Source: Eriocheir sinensis
Taxonomy: Eukaryota; Arthropoda; Malacostraca; Decapoda; Varunidae
Assembly (NCBI RefSeq): GCF_024679095.1
Contig: NW_026111624.1
Coordinates: 387,202-451,201 of the forward strand
DNA length: 64,000 bases
Direction of reading: 5' to 3'
Below are positions 39,932 to 60,114 of this stretch, in pieces (within the stretch, counting starts at the first letter, position 1; every line of letters starts with the position of its first letter). The notes beneath the pieces were generated by a model, which did not search any database, had not been told where the DNA came from, and was given only the letters and a program-made list of their open reading frames with translations. Position numbers and translations under genes: made by a program.

Positions 39932-40004
39932 CTCATCGTTGGCCTAGTTGGTATGCTGCCTGGCTTCTACTCGGAAGGCTCGGGTTCGATTCCCGGCACT
40001 CAGT
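39932..40004 (+). tRNA. tRNA-like sequence (Arg TCT-type loop), probably a pseudogene or SINE head
   Basis: The A-box region TTGGCCTAGTTGGTA, an anticodon-arm-like CCTGGCTTCTACTCGGA and a good T arm (CTCGGGTTCGATTCCCGGC) are in the right order and spacing. The loop CTTCTAC would place TCT as anticodon. Acceptor ends do not pair well and the anticodon stem is poor, so a working tRNA is unlikely. It could be the head of a SINE whose body (TCAGTGGTGTTCATTACGGA onward) I do not recognise. Confidence 0.4.
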
Positions 40005-41861
40005 GGTGTTCATTACGGATATTCTGTCCATACCTAATTTCCCATTACTGCGTCCTCGCCTGCCCTAATAACCCCTCCCCTGACCTTCCCTCACCTGGCT
40101 CATGCATAAACCATTACTTGTCCTCTTTACCTGGCCTTCCAACGCCTCGTCTTTCTGCGGCCTCACCTGCCTTCACCTGGCCCATGTATCTGATTAACTA
40201 ACCCCACCTTACCTGGGTCACGTGTCCCCAGGTAGACTGTGACGTAATTTATTAGTCACTTGAGGGAATGCCTGATGGGAGAACCTGAAGGGATGTGTGT
40301 GCGCCTCCATCTTCCTTCCCTCAATCTATACACCCTTTCATCCAACTTGTCCGCGTCCGTTCTCTATCATATATTATTTTCGTCGCCTTTGGTTAATTTT
40401 CAGCTTCGTTTTGTTTGACTCATCGTAAGTTTTCATTCGTTTATTTTGCTTTTGCTTCCATGTTGACGAACCTCCTAAGGACCGTGCGTGTTTGCTTGTA
40501 ACTGTCCGTCCATCTGTCTGCCTGTCTACGTCTATTTACCTGTCTGCCTATATGTTTACCTAACTATCTCTCTCTTTCTCTCTCTATTTATTTATTTAAA
40601 TGAATATCTGTTAAACTGATTATCAGTTTAACTGTGTTTGTACAGAAACACCGAGAGAGACCCTTGGAGCAACCTAGCCAACCAGACCCGAGGTGCCTTA
40701 TACAGAGACCTATTTGACATTGGCCATGCCTAGATTTTCTACACAAAGGAGATAAAAGCAAAATTCAATAAAAAATGTGATATTCGGTTATGAAAATCAA
40801 TACAGACTAACGAGTGTTGTTCAGCGACTGTCCCTTCCATGTAAAACTTGATGATGTACCCTCTTTCATGTCTCTCCCGCAGCCTCTCTTCTCAATCTTC
40901 TCTTTTTCTCTCACCGCCTTAACTATTCCTTCCTCCCTCCTCTCTTGCATCTTCATCTCACATTTCTCCATCATCACTTTGCTCTTGATTTCTAGGTTTC
41001 CTCCATCCCAGTCTCTCTTATTTCACTCTTTCACTCACTTCCCTTCTTCCTCCTCTCCTTTGTGTTCTTCCTTACAAAAAATGATTTCCTTCCTTGTATA
41101 CCTTTTCAGTTAACTCCCTCGCCACACTTTCCCTTGCCCTCCCTTATATTTACAGACGGTCTAAAAGTGTCAGCCATCCCGATTAAATCTGAAAAATAAA
41201 TGGGTTTTAAATATTTCACAAACCAAGACACACACACATACAAACCTACACACATTCATTCATGTTCTTTCTCCCTTCTCATTATCTCTAATCCCTGTCC
41301 ACCCTCACTCACTTAGCCGAATTATTCACTTTACAAACTAATAATAGGTAGTAAAAATACTCACGTTTCGCTTCCTAAAACACGAACCCAAACTATTCCA
41401 TCTTCAAAAGCTCACCAACTTACGTCCGCCTTTCCCTCCTCCCCTTTCTTCCACTTCCGTCCGTCCTTTCCTTCGTCCTTTACTCCACTTCCGTCCGTCC
41501 TTCCCTTCATCCATTACCTCCACTTTTCCTCCATCACAAAATGTCCGTCTTTCCCTTCGTCCCTTTCCTCGACTTCCATCCGTCGTTCTTTTCCTCCCTT
41601 TCCTCCACTTTTTCCTCCGCCACAAAGGGGCCTCCGAGCACCCTGTTCCCGCCGCCTCTATGCATAAGTAAGTAGCGCCGCCAAACATGGACATAAGAGT
41701 TGAGACGCAAGTAAATAATGAACTTGAGTATCCCTTCGCTAGGTCGCGTCGGAAGCCCGTTTTCTTTAGTATTTAACTTTTTGTTGTTTGTTGTTGGTTT
41801 GTGTTTCAGCTTAAAGTGAGTTTGTCCTGCTTCAATTTCCGGGTGAAGCCTGTCACCTGTA

Positions 41862-43640
41862 GAGAGTTCCAAATATTAACAACTCGATTGAAGAAGTGTT
41901 TAGCTTCGTTCGACGAGAATCTTTTACCACTTATCTTCAAATTGTGATTTCTTCTTGTTCTGTTTGATCGATCAATTGTAAAGTAATCTTCCGCATTAAT
42001 ATCACTGAATCCTTTAAACATTTTAAACACTTCTATTAGATCGCCTCGCATTCTTCCTTTTGATAGGCTGAATAAATTTACTTCTTTAAGACTTAGTTGA
42101 TATGACAAATTTCTCAACCTAGGAATCATCTTTGTTACTCTTCGTTGGACCCGTTCCAACTTTTCTATGTCTTTTCTGTAGTAGGGAGACCAAAACTGTA
42201 CACAGTACTCTAGACGGGGTCGAACCATCGAATTATACAGTTTTAATATTACTTTTTCCGATTTATTATTAAAGACTCGTCCGATGAAGCCAACCAATTT
42301 GTTTGCAGTTTTAACTACCTGTGAACGATGCTGACCGGGCTTTAAATCGTTTGATATAGTGATTCCAAGATCCTTTTCTTTACTTACTGCAGAAAGTTGT
42401 TGGCCATTCATTACGTACCGAACGCGATTGTTATTTTTTTTCCGATGTGCAACACTTTACATTTGTCAACGTTAAATTTCATTTCCCATTGATTGGCCCA
42501 ACGTGCAAGTCGATCTAAATCTGATTGTAAAGCTTCTTTGTCGAGTGTCGCAGTTACTTTACTAGCAATTTTCGTGTCATCAGCAAATTTTGATACTTTA
42601 CAAGTGAGCCCATCATCGATATCATTAACATAAATTAAGAAGAGCATGGGGCCAAGCACTGATCCTTGAGGTACGCCGCTTTTGACATCGAGACAGTTAG
42701 ATGTAACACCGTTTAGAACTACTCTTTGTTTCCGCTCAGAGAGCCAGTCCGCAAGCCAATCGTGAATGTTACCCGAGATACCGTGCACCAATAGTTTGCT
42801 GAGCAATCGTTGGTGGGGGACCTTATCAAATGCCTTTTGAAAATCCAGATATATGATATATACTGATCTGCTTTCATGGAACACCTCAAAAATATAATGA
42901 AAAAAATCAAGTAAGTTAGTCAAACACGAACGTTTACTACGGAAGCCATGTTGCGAATTATTTATTATATTATTTTCTTTGAAGAATTTCACCATATTGT
43001 CGCGAATGATAGTCTCCATTAACTTACAAACAATCGATGTCAGGCTAATTGGTCGATAGTTTCCTGGATGAGACTAGTCCCCCTTTTTGAAAATTGGTGT
43101 GACATTTGCAAGTTTCCAATTCGACGGAGCTTTTCCAGCTGTTGAAGATTTATTGAATATGATGGAAAGCGGTTTACAAATTTGATGTTTGATTTCTTTT
43201 AAGACCCTAGGGGCAATTTTGTCTGGACCAGGAGCTTTGCTTACTTTAATCTTTTCAATTGTGCGTAAAATGTCACTTTCTACGATGAGCACGCCACTTA
43301 ACATCTTTTCGGTCCTTCTAACCTCCAGCGGTTGAGGTAATAAACAATCTTTGTCGGTAAATACGGATGCGAAAAAGTTATTTAGGATTGTAGCCATTTC
43401 ATTTTCATCTTTCGTGTGGTTACCATTTTCATTAGCAAGTGGTCCGACACAACAAGTGAGTGACTTTTTATTATTTACATTGCTAAAACATTCTTTGGGA
43501 TTAGATTTACTTGTTTCTGCTACATATTCTTCAAAAAAAAATCTTGATTCGTTTTATTAATTTCTTGGTTTCGCGGCGAATTCTGTCCAACTCTAGTTTG
43601 TCAGCCTCACTCTGAGTTGATATGTATCTACTCTATACGT
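41862..43640 (-). mobile_element. CR1-like LINE family A, truncated at both ends
   Basis: This copy spans the RT and part of the linker: matches run from the region before APGPDKIAPRVLKEI to RVVNIWNSL, where the sequence stops about 360 bp short of the family's 3' end at 41862. Non-LTR copies are normally 5'-truncated, so loss of the 3' end points to a later break. That break coincides with the right edge of duplication copy B, with a shared GTA at the joint. Defects include a stop replacing AAG of KKGDKS (near 43075), extra Ts in a T run near 42430 that shift frame, and a frame change near 43530. The catalytic words SGVPQGSVLGP and FADD are still present at about 42560-42690. Confidence 0.92.
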
Positions 43641-43847
43641 ACTTATCTGCTATATACTGTATACTGTATGTATTGGTAGGCAGTAGGCATGGTGGCTGAG
43701 GCAGGGGAGGTAGGGGAGGGTGGTTGGTAGGCAGTTTGATAGGTAGGAAGGGAGGGAGGGAAGGAGGGAAGGCAGGAGGTAACTCACCCAACCATCAACC
43801 TCCCTCATTTCCCTCCTGCCTCCCTCCACTCACCCATCCAACTTGTT
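43641..43847. other. Unassigned, GGTAGG/GGGAGG-rich
   Basis: Short G-rich repeats (GGAGGGAGGGAAGGAGGGAA near 43750) precede the 46-bp array. Confidence 0.5.
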
Positions 43848-44115
43848 GTGATTCTGTTTGTGTGTGCGCCAGTCAGTGTGTTTTATGGGACTCAGTCTTG
43901 TGTTTGTGTGTGTGCCAGTCAGTGTGTTTTATGGGACTCAGTCTTGTATTTGTGTGTGCACCAGTCAGTGTGTTTTATGGGACTCAGTCTTGTGTTTGTG
44001 TGTGTGCCAGTCAGTGTGTTTTATGGGACTCAGTCTTGTATTTGTGTGTGTGCCAGTCAATGTGTTCTATGGGACTCAGTCTTGTGTTTGTGTGTGTGCC
44101 AGTCAGAGTGTCTTT
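43848..44115 (+). repeat. 46-bp minisatellite, about 5.7 units
   Basis: Units carry GGGACTCAGTCTTGTGTTTG then GTGCCAGTCAGTGTGTTTTA, starting GGGACTCAG at about 43889, 43935, 43980, 44026 and 44071. Confidence 0.95.
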
Positions 44116-44429
44116 CAAGGAAGTGCGACGCAGGTTCGCAAGTGTGTGGGTAGATTGGTAGGCAGGCGTCGGGAGTGAGAAGCAGAGAGGGAAGGAGGTC
44201 GGCAGGTAGGAAGGTAGGTAGGTAGGAAGGGAGCTAGGGAAGGAGGGAACTAAGGAAGGTTACTAGGAAGGTAGTCATAGACCTACTCCCCCCACCTGTA
44301 CGATCCCATCACATCTCTTCCCTTCTCTCCCACTCTGCCCACTCACCCACCCACCTTGTATAGGGTTGTTTGGGGTGACTGAGTGTTATGTCTTTTTGTG
44401 CGGAGTCTTGTGGTTTTTGGACTTTTGGG
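44116..44429. other. Unassigned, GGTAGGAAGG-rich
   Basis: Loose AGGTAGGTAGG words at 44200-44275, then a stretch with no recognised feature. Confidence 0.5.
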
Positions 44430-48356
<3,927 letters not shown>

Positions 48357-48697
48357 CTAAGTGGTGAAAGCGGCTGTTGCAGTGTTTGTAAGTTTTGAGA
48401 TGGACGTGAAGATGGAGTGAATAGAGAAGACCCCTGCCGCATTCTCTTTTGCTTTTTCACTGTTTCCTTAAAATGACACGCAGCAATTACTAATTACGCC
48501 ATGCTTCCCTTCTGTGGAGGAGGGAGGAGGAGGAGGAAAAAAAATAAATTCCTATGGGTTGGGAGAGGATAGATAAGTGAGGATGAGGGCGAACTGAGGT
48601 GTAATAGGACAGCATAAGCGCTTGGGGAGTAATGGGAAAGGAAGTGCGTAAGGTAATATAGTTAGAAAAATGCATTCAAGTTTTTGGGGTGGACACA
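48357..48697. other. Unassigned segment
   Basis: No gene or element was recognised. A GGAGG run lies near 48517-48535. Confidence 0.5.
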
Positions 48698-49008
48698 GAA
48701 CATAAGAACTATAAGAACGTAAGGAGTCTGCATGAAGCCGGTTGGCCTATACAAGGCAGCTCCTGTAATCTTAACCCCACCTTACCTCACTATCCATGAC
48801 TTTATCCAACCTCTTCTTGAATATATCAATGGTGCTGGCACCCACAACGTGGCTGCCAAGCCTATTTATCAATCACTCTATCTGTAAACCAATCTTGCCT
48901 ATGTCTTTGTTGAATCTGAATTTATCTAACTTGTCCTAACGTGGTTCTTTTACAACCAAAACCCTATTGACATCCCCATTATTATTTAAGTCTGTCTTCA
49001 TAAGGTAA
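48698..49008 (-). mobile_element. LINE family C, 3' terminal fragment
   Basis: On the minus strand it ends CTTACGTTCTTATAGTTCTTATGTTC, i.e. tandem GTTCTTAT-like 3' repeats. Upstream are GATAAATTCAGATTCAACAA, GACATAGGCAAGATTGGTTT and GGTTTATCCAACTC-type words shared with 50655-51024 and 56859-57230. It comprises only the last codons of an RT ORF and the tail, with many disruptions. Confidence 0.75.
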
Positions 49009-50654
49009 GTTTCTCACTCCTTGAATTGATGGGTGGGGGAAGTGGTACATGAGGGAAAGCAAGGGGAAGGAATGGGGGTTGGAAGGAAAGGAGGAGGTAA
49101 GAGGGAGGTAAGAAGAGGGAGAAAAGGACGGGGAGGAGGAGGCTAAGGTTAGTGGAAGGTGTGGGTACGTAATAAGGGGGAGGCATGGGGGGTATGAAGG
49201 AAGGATGGAGAAGGGGGGATAAAGGTAAGGGAATAGGTAGGAAAGTGGGAAGAAGGAAGGGAAGGGAAGGGAAGGGAAGGGAAGGTAATTTATGTTTAAG
49301 GTGGTGGGTGCGGGTAGGTAAGGGGAAGGAATGAGGGGTAAGAAGGAAGGGGGAAAAGAAAAGGGGGATTATGGTGAGGGAGAGTGATGAAGGAGGGCGC
49401 TGTGGGGGACACATTAGAGAGTACTGGGGATGATGGCGGGCAGGAAGGGCGGGCAGGGAGGAGTGGCCAGTTAAGATATAAGGAAAGTATACAGTGAAAA
49501 TAGGAGAAAGAGGAAAGAATACACAAGAAGAATTGGATCCAGGGACGGTGTTAGGTAAGAGAGGCAGGAAGTGATGGGAACTAAAGGTGCTTAAATCTTT
49601 AATAGGCCAGGAAAAGGAAAAAAAGACGAGCTTTGGGAGAAAAAGAAAGAATATAAACGTGATTGCTAAGTACTGGATATGACAAAAGGTAAAAAAAGAA
49701 CAGGTAGAGATGGGAAATAGAAGTAGAGATGGGAAATAAAAGTAAAGAAGCAAATTATATGAAGAAAAGGCGAAAGAAAATATAAAAAAAATAATAAAGG
49801 ACAGAAAATGAATAAAGGAGAAGAAAATAATCTTTAAAAATTCAAGAAAGGAAAAATTGCAAAAAATATTAAAAGAAGACGAGAGAAAATATAGAAAAAA
49901 AAATTTGAGATCAAGAAAATAGCAGGTGAGAAGGTTGGGCAGAGGTGTGGACGGATACTGAAGAAGCAAATGTTAAGAACGTGAACCCAGCAAAACGAAC
50001 AGCGAGGCGAAGAGAAAGTTACAGAATTATTAAGAAGAAAAAATAGAAACGTCACTGGGATGTTGAAAATGAAGACTGACAGGAGAGTGCGATAAAGGCA
50101 GAAGAATGTGGGAGATGGCAGGAAGGAGAGAAGAGTGAGCTGAAGTGAATGTGGAGGAAAAGAGGAAGACGAAGAGGAAGGGAGAGCGGGTGTGAATATG
50201 AAGAAAGACAAACAAAGAAAGAAGAGGATAAGAGAGTGGGTGTGAATGAAGAAGAAAAAGAGGGAGGTAGAGTGGATGTGAATGTGAGAGAAAGAAAAAA
50301 AAGGAGAGAATTGAGTATGAAAGTAAAATAAGGAGGAAGAGGGAGAGAGAGAGTGGAGAAGCAGGTGGAAGAAGGAGAGGATGAGAATTGGCGATCAAAT
50401 TTGCATGTAAAAGAAAGAAAAATAATAATATGAGGAAATGGATGATAAAAAGAGAGAGAAAAGAGAATGACGAAGGAAATTAACGAGAAATGGTAAGGAG
50501 GAGGAAAGGAAGAAGTGACGAAAAGGGAGGAGGAGAAGGAAACAAAGTGGATTTGGAAATACTAAAGAGGAAGAAGAGGGAAAAATTAATATAACTGTGG
50601 GAGACGAAAGAGTTAAGAGAGAGAATTGAATATAATAAAAAGAAGAAAGGCGAA
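49009..50654 (+). repeat. Long purine-rich (G/A) region
   Basis: The + strand is dominated by G and A for about 1.6 kb (GGAAGGGAAGGG at 49255-49290, GAGGAAG and AAGAAAG words elsewhere). Minus-strand frames such as 48998-49969 (323 codons, Leu/Pro/Ser/Phe) are read as compositional. No gene is recognised. Confidence 0.75.
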
Positions 50655-51026
50655 GGGTGCGTGGATACATGATCGAGGTTTATAAATGGCTGAAGGGCTT
50701 TAATAAATGGGATATTCATAAGGCTATGTTGGTAAGAGAACCGGTTAGGACACGTAGTAATGGGTTTAAACTGGATAAATTCAGATTCAACAGGGACATA
50801 GGCAAAAATTGGTTTACTAACAGAGTGGTGGGCGAGTGGAACAGGCTGAGCAGTCATGTGGTGAGTGCCAATACAATTGTCACATTCAAAAACAGATTAG
50901 ATAAATTCATGGACAGTGATAATTATAATAGGTGGGGGTAGATTCACGGGAGCTTAGGTTCAAAGGAGCTACCTTGTACAGGCCTGCCGGCGTCTTGCAG
51001 ACTCCCACTTTCTTATGTTCTTAAGA
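50655..51026 (+). mobile_element. LINE family C, 5'-truncated 3' end with intact C-terminal ORF part
   Basis: The frame 50657-50941 encodes the typical C-terminal end of a CR1-type RT: MIEVYKWLKGFNKWDIHKA, then NGFKLDKFRF, NWFTNRVVGEWNRL and NTIVTFKNRLDKFM. A 3' untranslated part follows (GCCTGCCGGCGTCTTGCAGA) and ends TTTCTTATGTTCTTAAG. The segment is inserted in purine-rich DNA. The reading frame over this stretch is uninterrupted, suggesting it is younger than the other family C fragments. The catalytic domain is absent. Confidence 0.85.
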
Positions 51027-51224
51027 AAGAGGTAGAAGAAAATAGAGAAAATGACTGTGAGTGCTGAAAGAGGATGAAGGAATTGGAAAAGCTGAGCGTG
51101 GAAGTGCGAAGAAAGAGGAGGAAGGGGATGAGGGAAGGCAAGAGTAGAGGTGAAAGAAATATGAATGGGAGGCTTGATGGGAGGAGTGTGGAAGGCAGGA
51201 CCGCGGTGGAGGTGGTGGAGCTTA

Positions 51225-51545
51225 AAGGTGGAAGAGAGGGAAAGTGAGGAGAGGAAGGAGGGGAAGAGGGAGGAGAGGAAGGAAGGGGAGAGGGAGAAGA
51301 GGAAGGAGGGGGAGAGGGAGGAGAGGGAGAGGGAGGAGAGGGAGTGGGATAAGAGGGAAAGGAACAGGAAAGGTGGGGGAGAGGGAGAGGGAGGAGTAAG
51401 AAAGGTAGAGTACAGGAAATGGAGGAACATGAAAGGTAAGGGAGAGGGAGGAAGAGGAAAGGTGGAGTACAGGGAAATGGAGGAGCAGCAAAGGTGGAGG
51501 AAGGAGATGGAGGAGCAGGAGAGATGGAGGCATAGAGGCAGGAAG
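51225..51545 (+). repeat. GAGGGA / GGAGGA minisatellite-like purine block
   Basis: Short units such as GGAGAGGAAGGAGGGG and GAGAGGGAGGAG repeat with varying length between 51238 and 51540. Confidence 0.75.
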
Positions 51546-52139
51546 TATAAACATATGAATAAACATGTAAATAATAAAAAAAACGAACTAGAATATCAAC
51601 AATAGAGGAGTTAGTTTTGTTGTCGATCTATTAAGTGACATGGTTCGAAATAGCAGGAAATGGGAGAATGGAGACGACATATTGGTAGAGGCATAGGTAG
51701 AGGAAAGTAAAGATATTCATAAATATGCAAATACATAAAATAGACAATTTGAATAACAATACCAACATGAAAAGTAATTTGTTAAGATTTCGGTCTTTCA
51801 CCAGTCTCTCAATTCCGGAAGAAACAATTTTTTTCTGGTAGTTTTCGGCTAGTATTGGATTAGTCTGCGTGTTGTTTATCCCACAGATCATTAAATCACT
51901 ATTAAAATGAGACTTTCCAATGCCCGTTGTGCACCCGTCGCCGCCACGGCAAAATATCTCGCAGAGACGTTCAACTTGTTTACTCTTTCTATATTTCACT
52001 CGCTGCTCACAAAGATCACAAGTGGACAAACTAGAAGAAAACCAGGGAAATTAATGTTTTTCCTGCTGTGTATTTCCCCAGCGTGCATGATGCGCCTTAT
52101 TTCGGAAGCAAAATTTATAAGGGGCAGAAAAAAGTTTAT
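51546..52139. other. Unassigned segment
   Basis: AT-rich and unique-looking; no recognised gene, RNA or element. Confidence 0.5.
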
Positions 52140-52640
52140 TAGCAAAGGATAAAAGTGAGGATAATGTTTTCGTGACGCATGACAATTAATGTAAAAAATG
52201 CTGAAACAGAATTGCAAAAAGGAGTGTAAAAAGTGAATGCGAAAAGTACGGAAGGGAAAGGTGCCGGGAATATATTTATGACCAATAAGAACGAATGATG
52301 TTTTTAGTGACTGATTTTAATTACTAAGGAGAGGAAATGGTGTCGGCAAATTTGTTAAAAGACTGAAATTTGTGTAAAAAAATATGTGTTGAGTTTCAAA
52401 GGCGTCCTGGAGGTAAGGAAGGGAAAAGTGACAAATGTATCAACAACGAATAAGAAAGAATAAGGTTTTCAGTGACGGATTCTCATTACTAAGAGAAGAA
52501 ATGGCAGCGACAAGTTGATTACAATGCGAATAATTAGTTAACGTAAGGTGTGTGGACTGCAAGATGGTGTTATACGTAATAGCAACGGTGAAAAAAAAAT
52601 CTTTTACGGAAACGCATTTCAATTAGCCTTAGAAAATATA
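52140..52640. repeat. Diverged tandem units of about 130-165 bp
   Basis: Stretches near 52279 (CCAATAAGAACGAATGATGTTTTTAGTGACTGA...ATTACTAAG-GAG) and 52444 (CAACGAATAAGAAAG...AGGTTTTCAGTGACGGA...ATTACTAAGAGAAG) match over about 90 bp. Weaker relatives start near 52158 (ATAATGTTTTCGTGACGCA) and 52590 (AATCTTTTACGGAAACGCA). Confidence 0.6.
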
Positions 52641-53814
52641 AGTGGAAAAAAAATTAGTAAAAGATGATTTCAAAATATGTCGAAAACTAATGTGTTAGGA
52701 AAATATGCACAACGAAATAAACCAGAGTTTATTTTTTAATTTTTTTGACAAGTTATAAACCGAAAGAGAGGTTCCTTGATTTTATAAAAAGTGAATAAGC
52801 GAGTAGAAAGTAGAAAGAGAACAAGGCAGTGTTTAATTACAGATTAGAAATATAAATGTAGGTTGAGGGCAGAGTATGTGGAAAGAAAAGACATGTTAAT
52901 AACATACATCCAGAAACAATGGACAGGAGCGAACAGCATATTCAGCGATGCCTTCCTCAACGACTGCCGGCAGCCGTCCCGCCAGCCCTGCCGCAGCCAA
53001 CCTTCGTCCATTAGTTATCAAGGCAAAAAGAGATCAAGCGTTAATATTTTTCCTCGTGCGCCTCGTCCTGTCCATTACCAACGAGAACTTCACGGCCAGA
53101 AACGCTACATAAAAAATCATCTCGGTTCCCATTCCAGGTAATACACTTTACGTTATATTTTTTTCTACTTTACTGAAGTTACTGAACTACGATTTTTTTC
53201 CACTGCAAAGAAAAAAAAAGTGTATCAGCACCACGCAGGACCCAATATAACTTTTTCTCTCATCGTGCCATGCACCTTTTCTTCTTTAATCACATCATTT
53301 ATTTCGTCATTTTTTTCGCTCGTTCACCTTCATTCACATTTTCAGGGCATCCTTCCAACTGTCCAGTTGCCCAGTCCACGTAACACACATCCTTATGTTT
53401 CATTATCGATAACACATAAACCAAAGCCCAAAAACATTAAATTTTCTTCAGCATGCCAGCAAAACAATCCACAACTCCTCCTCCTCCTCCTCCTCCTCCT
53501 CTTGATGATCCTAATCACACAAAACACAGACACCCCTAAAAGAGCACGAACTAATCCCGTCGCATCCCATTTTCTGTTGCAATACTACGACATGCCTGGA
53601 AAAAAATACAAACGAACCAACGGAAAGAATAAAACAGAAAAAAAACACCCAGTCCCCTCCAATAACATTTTCTGCTGACGAAGGACGTGACGAAGTGGAA
53701 AAAAATGAAAACCGACCCCAAAACATGTGATGAGAGAAAAAAAAAGGCACCAACGGGGTCCTAAAAAATTATAATGTTCTTCCAACTCTCAGTCTGTGCC
53801 GAAACGAAGGCAGA
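52641..53814. other. Unassigned segment, no gene recognised
   Basis: Mostly AT-rich. A CTC run lies at 53477-53501. A more balanced stretch at 52920-53110 gives a 92-codon open frame (52863-53141) of no family I know. Confidence 0.45.
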
Positions 53815-55690
<1,876 letters not shown>

Positions 55691-56039
55691 GAATTCTGTT
55701 TAACCCCAGAACGTCGGCAGACCCTTTTCTGGACTTTCACGAGTCGTGGCTGTGGTACGGTGGACCTTAAAGAGGGCTCGCCATAAAACACCTAATTCGA
55801 GCTAATTGTAGGCGGTGGTAGCATAGCGCAGCCCACCATGAATGCCCTAAGTCATTGTGATGGGTGAGTGATCTTGAGGTGGGCTTTTTTGTCATAGGTG
55901 GTGCTGTAAGGTCACGGCAGACTGAATTAGCTATCCATACAGTAATCACTTGTGATATTCTCTATAGTAGACAACAAGCGACTCTTGGCTAGATGCCACG
56001 CGTCACGAGACTGCTTATTTTATAACAAACACCACTCAA
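55691..56039. other. Unassigned segment
   Basis: No recognised gene. GGCGGTGGTAGCATAGCGCAG at 55812-55832 faintly resembles a tRNA/SINE head without a B box. Confidence 0.4.
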
Positions 56040-56385
56040 AAAGAATGGAGTTTGAGTAAAAGTAAATATTTTTAACGGCATTATGATTATGAAAGGAGTA
56101 CTGTGATGTACATTCCATGCTCTTTTCCTAGTCTCAAAAAGCGGAAGAGCACAGAGCTCGTAGTACCGATCTTTGGGTAGGACTGAGACCACTCACACAC
56201 AACACACCGCGACAACGAGGTCACAACTCCTTGCCTGACGTCGCGTACCTACTCACTGCTAGGTGAACAGTGGCTACACGTGAAAGAAGATAAACCCAAC
56301 TTATCTTCACCCGCCCGGGAAATCGAACCCCGGTCCCTCTGGTTGTGAGTCAGACACTCTACCTCTGAGCTACCGTGTGTGTGTC
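56040..56385 (-). mobile_element. tRNA-derived SINE (Val-type head)
   Basis: On the minus strand the head reads CGGTAGCTCAGAGGTAGAGT (A box), GTCTGACTCACAACCAGA (anticodon loop CTCACAA, Val CAC) and CCGGGGTTCGATTTCCCGG (B box and T arm). The acceptor strands do not match. A tRNA-unrelated body follows, including GTGTGTGAGTGGTCTCAGTC and AAAGATCGGTACTACGAGCT. The 3' limit is set only approximately, near 56040. Confidence 0.75.
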
Positions 56386-56619
56386 ACTTTGGTATTCATC
56401 CAGCGCTCATCTCTTTCCTTTCAAGTATTTTTCAATTCGTGTCATTTTTTCTGCTTCGTCTTAAAACATTTTCGTGTCTTTGTTCGCTGCTTCGTTTGTC
56501 TCTAGTCAAGCAATCCGTCGGTCAGTCGTCCAGTTTGTCTGTCTGAATTTCTGTTGGTCTGTCTACATGAAGCTTGTTTATGTCTCTCCCGATTTTTTCT
56601 GCTTATCTGTCAGCGTGTC

Positions 56620-56708
56620 TGTCTGCCTGTCTGTCTGCGTATGTCTGTCTATTTGGGTATTCATCCGAATTTGTCTTTGTCTGTTTCTCTGTCTGTCTGT
56701 CTGTATTT
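56620..56708. repeat. CTGT-rich degenerate tetranucleotide run
   Basis: Repeated CTGTCTGTCTGCCTGT words lead into the CT array, like 9180-9350 and 33480-33640. Confidence 0.7.
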
Positions 56709-57235
<527 letters not shown>

Positions 57236-57267
57236 GAGTTTTTAACTCTATAGCAGTTTCTCAACCT

Positions 57268-59927
<2,660 letters not shown>

Positions 59928-59990
<63 letters not shown>
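59928..59990. repeat. (GT)n microsatellite
   Basis: About 62 bp of GT. Confidence 0.97.
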
Positions 59991-59991
<1 letters not shown>

Positions 59992-60092
59992 ACCTGCAAG
60001 ACACTCGCCGACGCGAGCCTGATCAGGAAGTGTAAGCCAAGGCTTCGCCTTTAATCCAGGAGAGAGTAAGCCATCCTACCCCCCCTCCCCCG

Positions 60093-60114
60093 TCTCTCTC
60101 TCTCTCTCTCTCTC
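60093..60114. repeat. (CT)n short run at the CR1 5' junction
   Basis: About 22 bp of CT immediately before the 5'-truncated family B element. Confidence 0.95.

Noticed and set aside
39838..40068. CPQCGARV zinc-ribbon-like peptide
   Set aside because: Only one CxxC knuckle in a short frame next to a tRNA-like remnant; no second knuckle or extended domain.
43858..44178. Cys/Val-rich frames over 43.85-44.16 kb
   Set aside because: Translations of a 46-bp tandem repeat in three frames.
48998..49969. 323-codon minus-strand frame
   Set aside because: Same compositional effect in a G/A-rich region; Leu/Pro/Ser/Phe low complexity.
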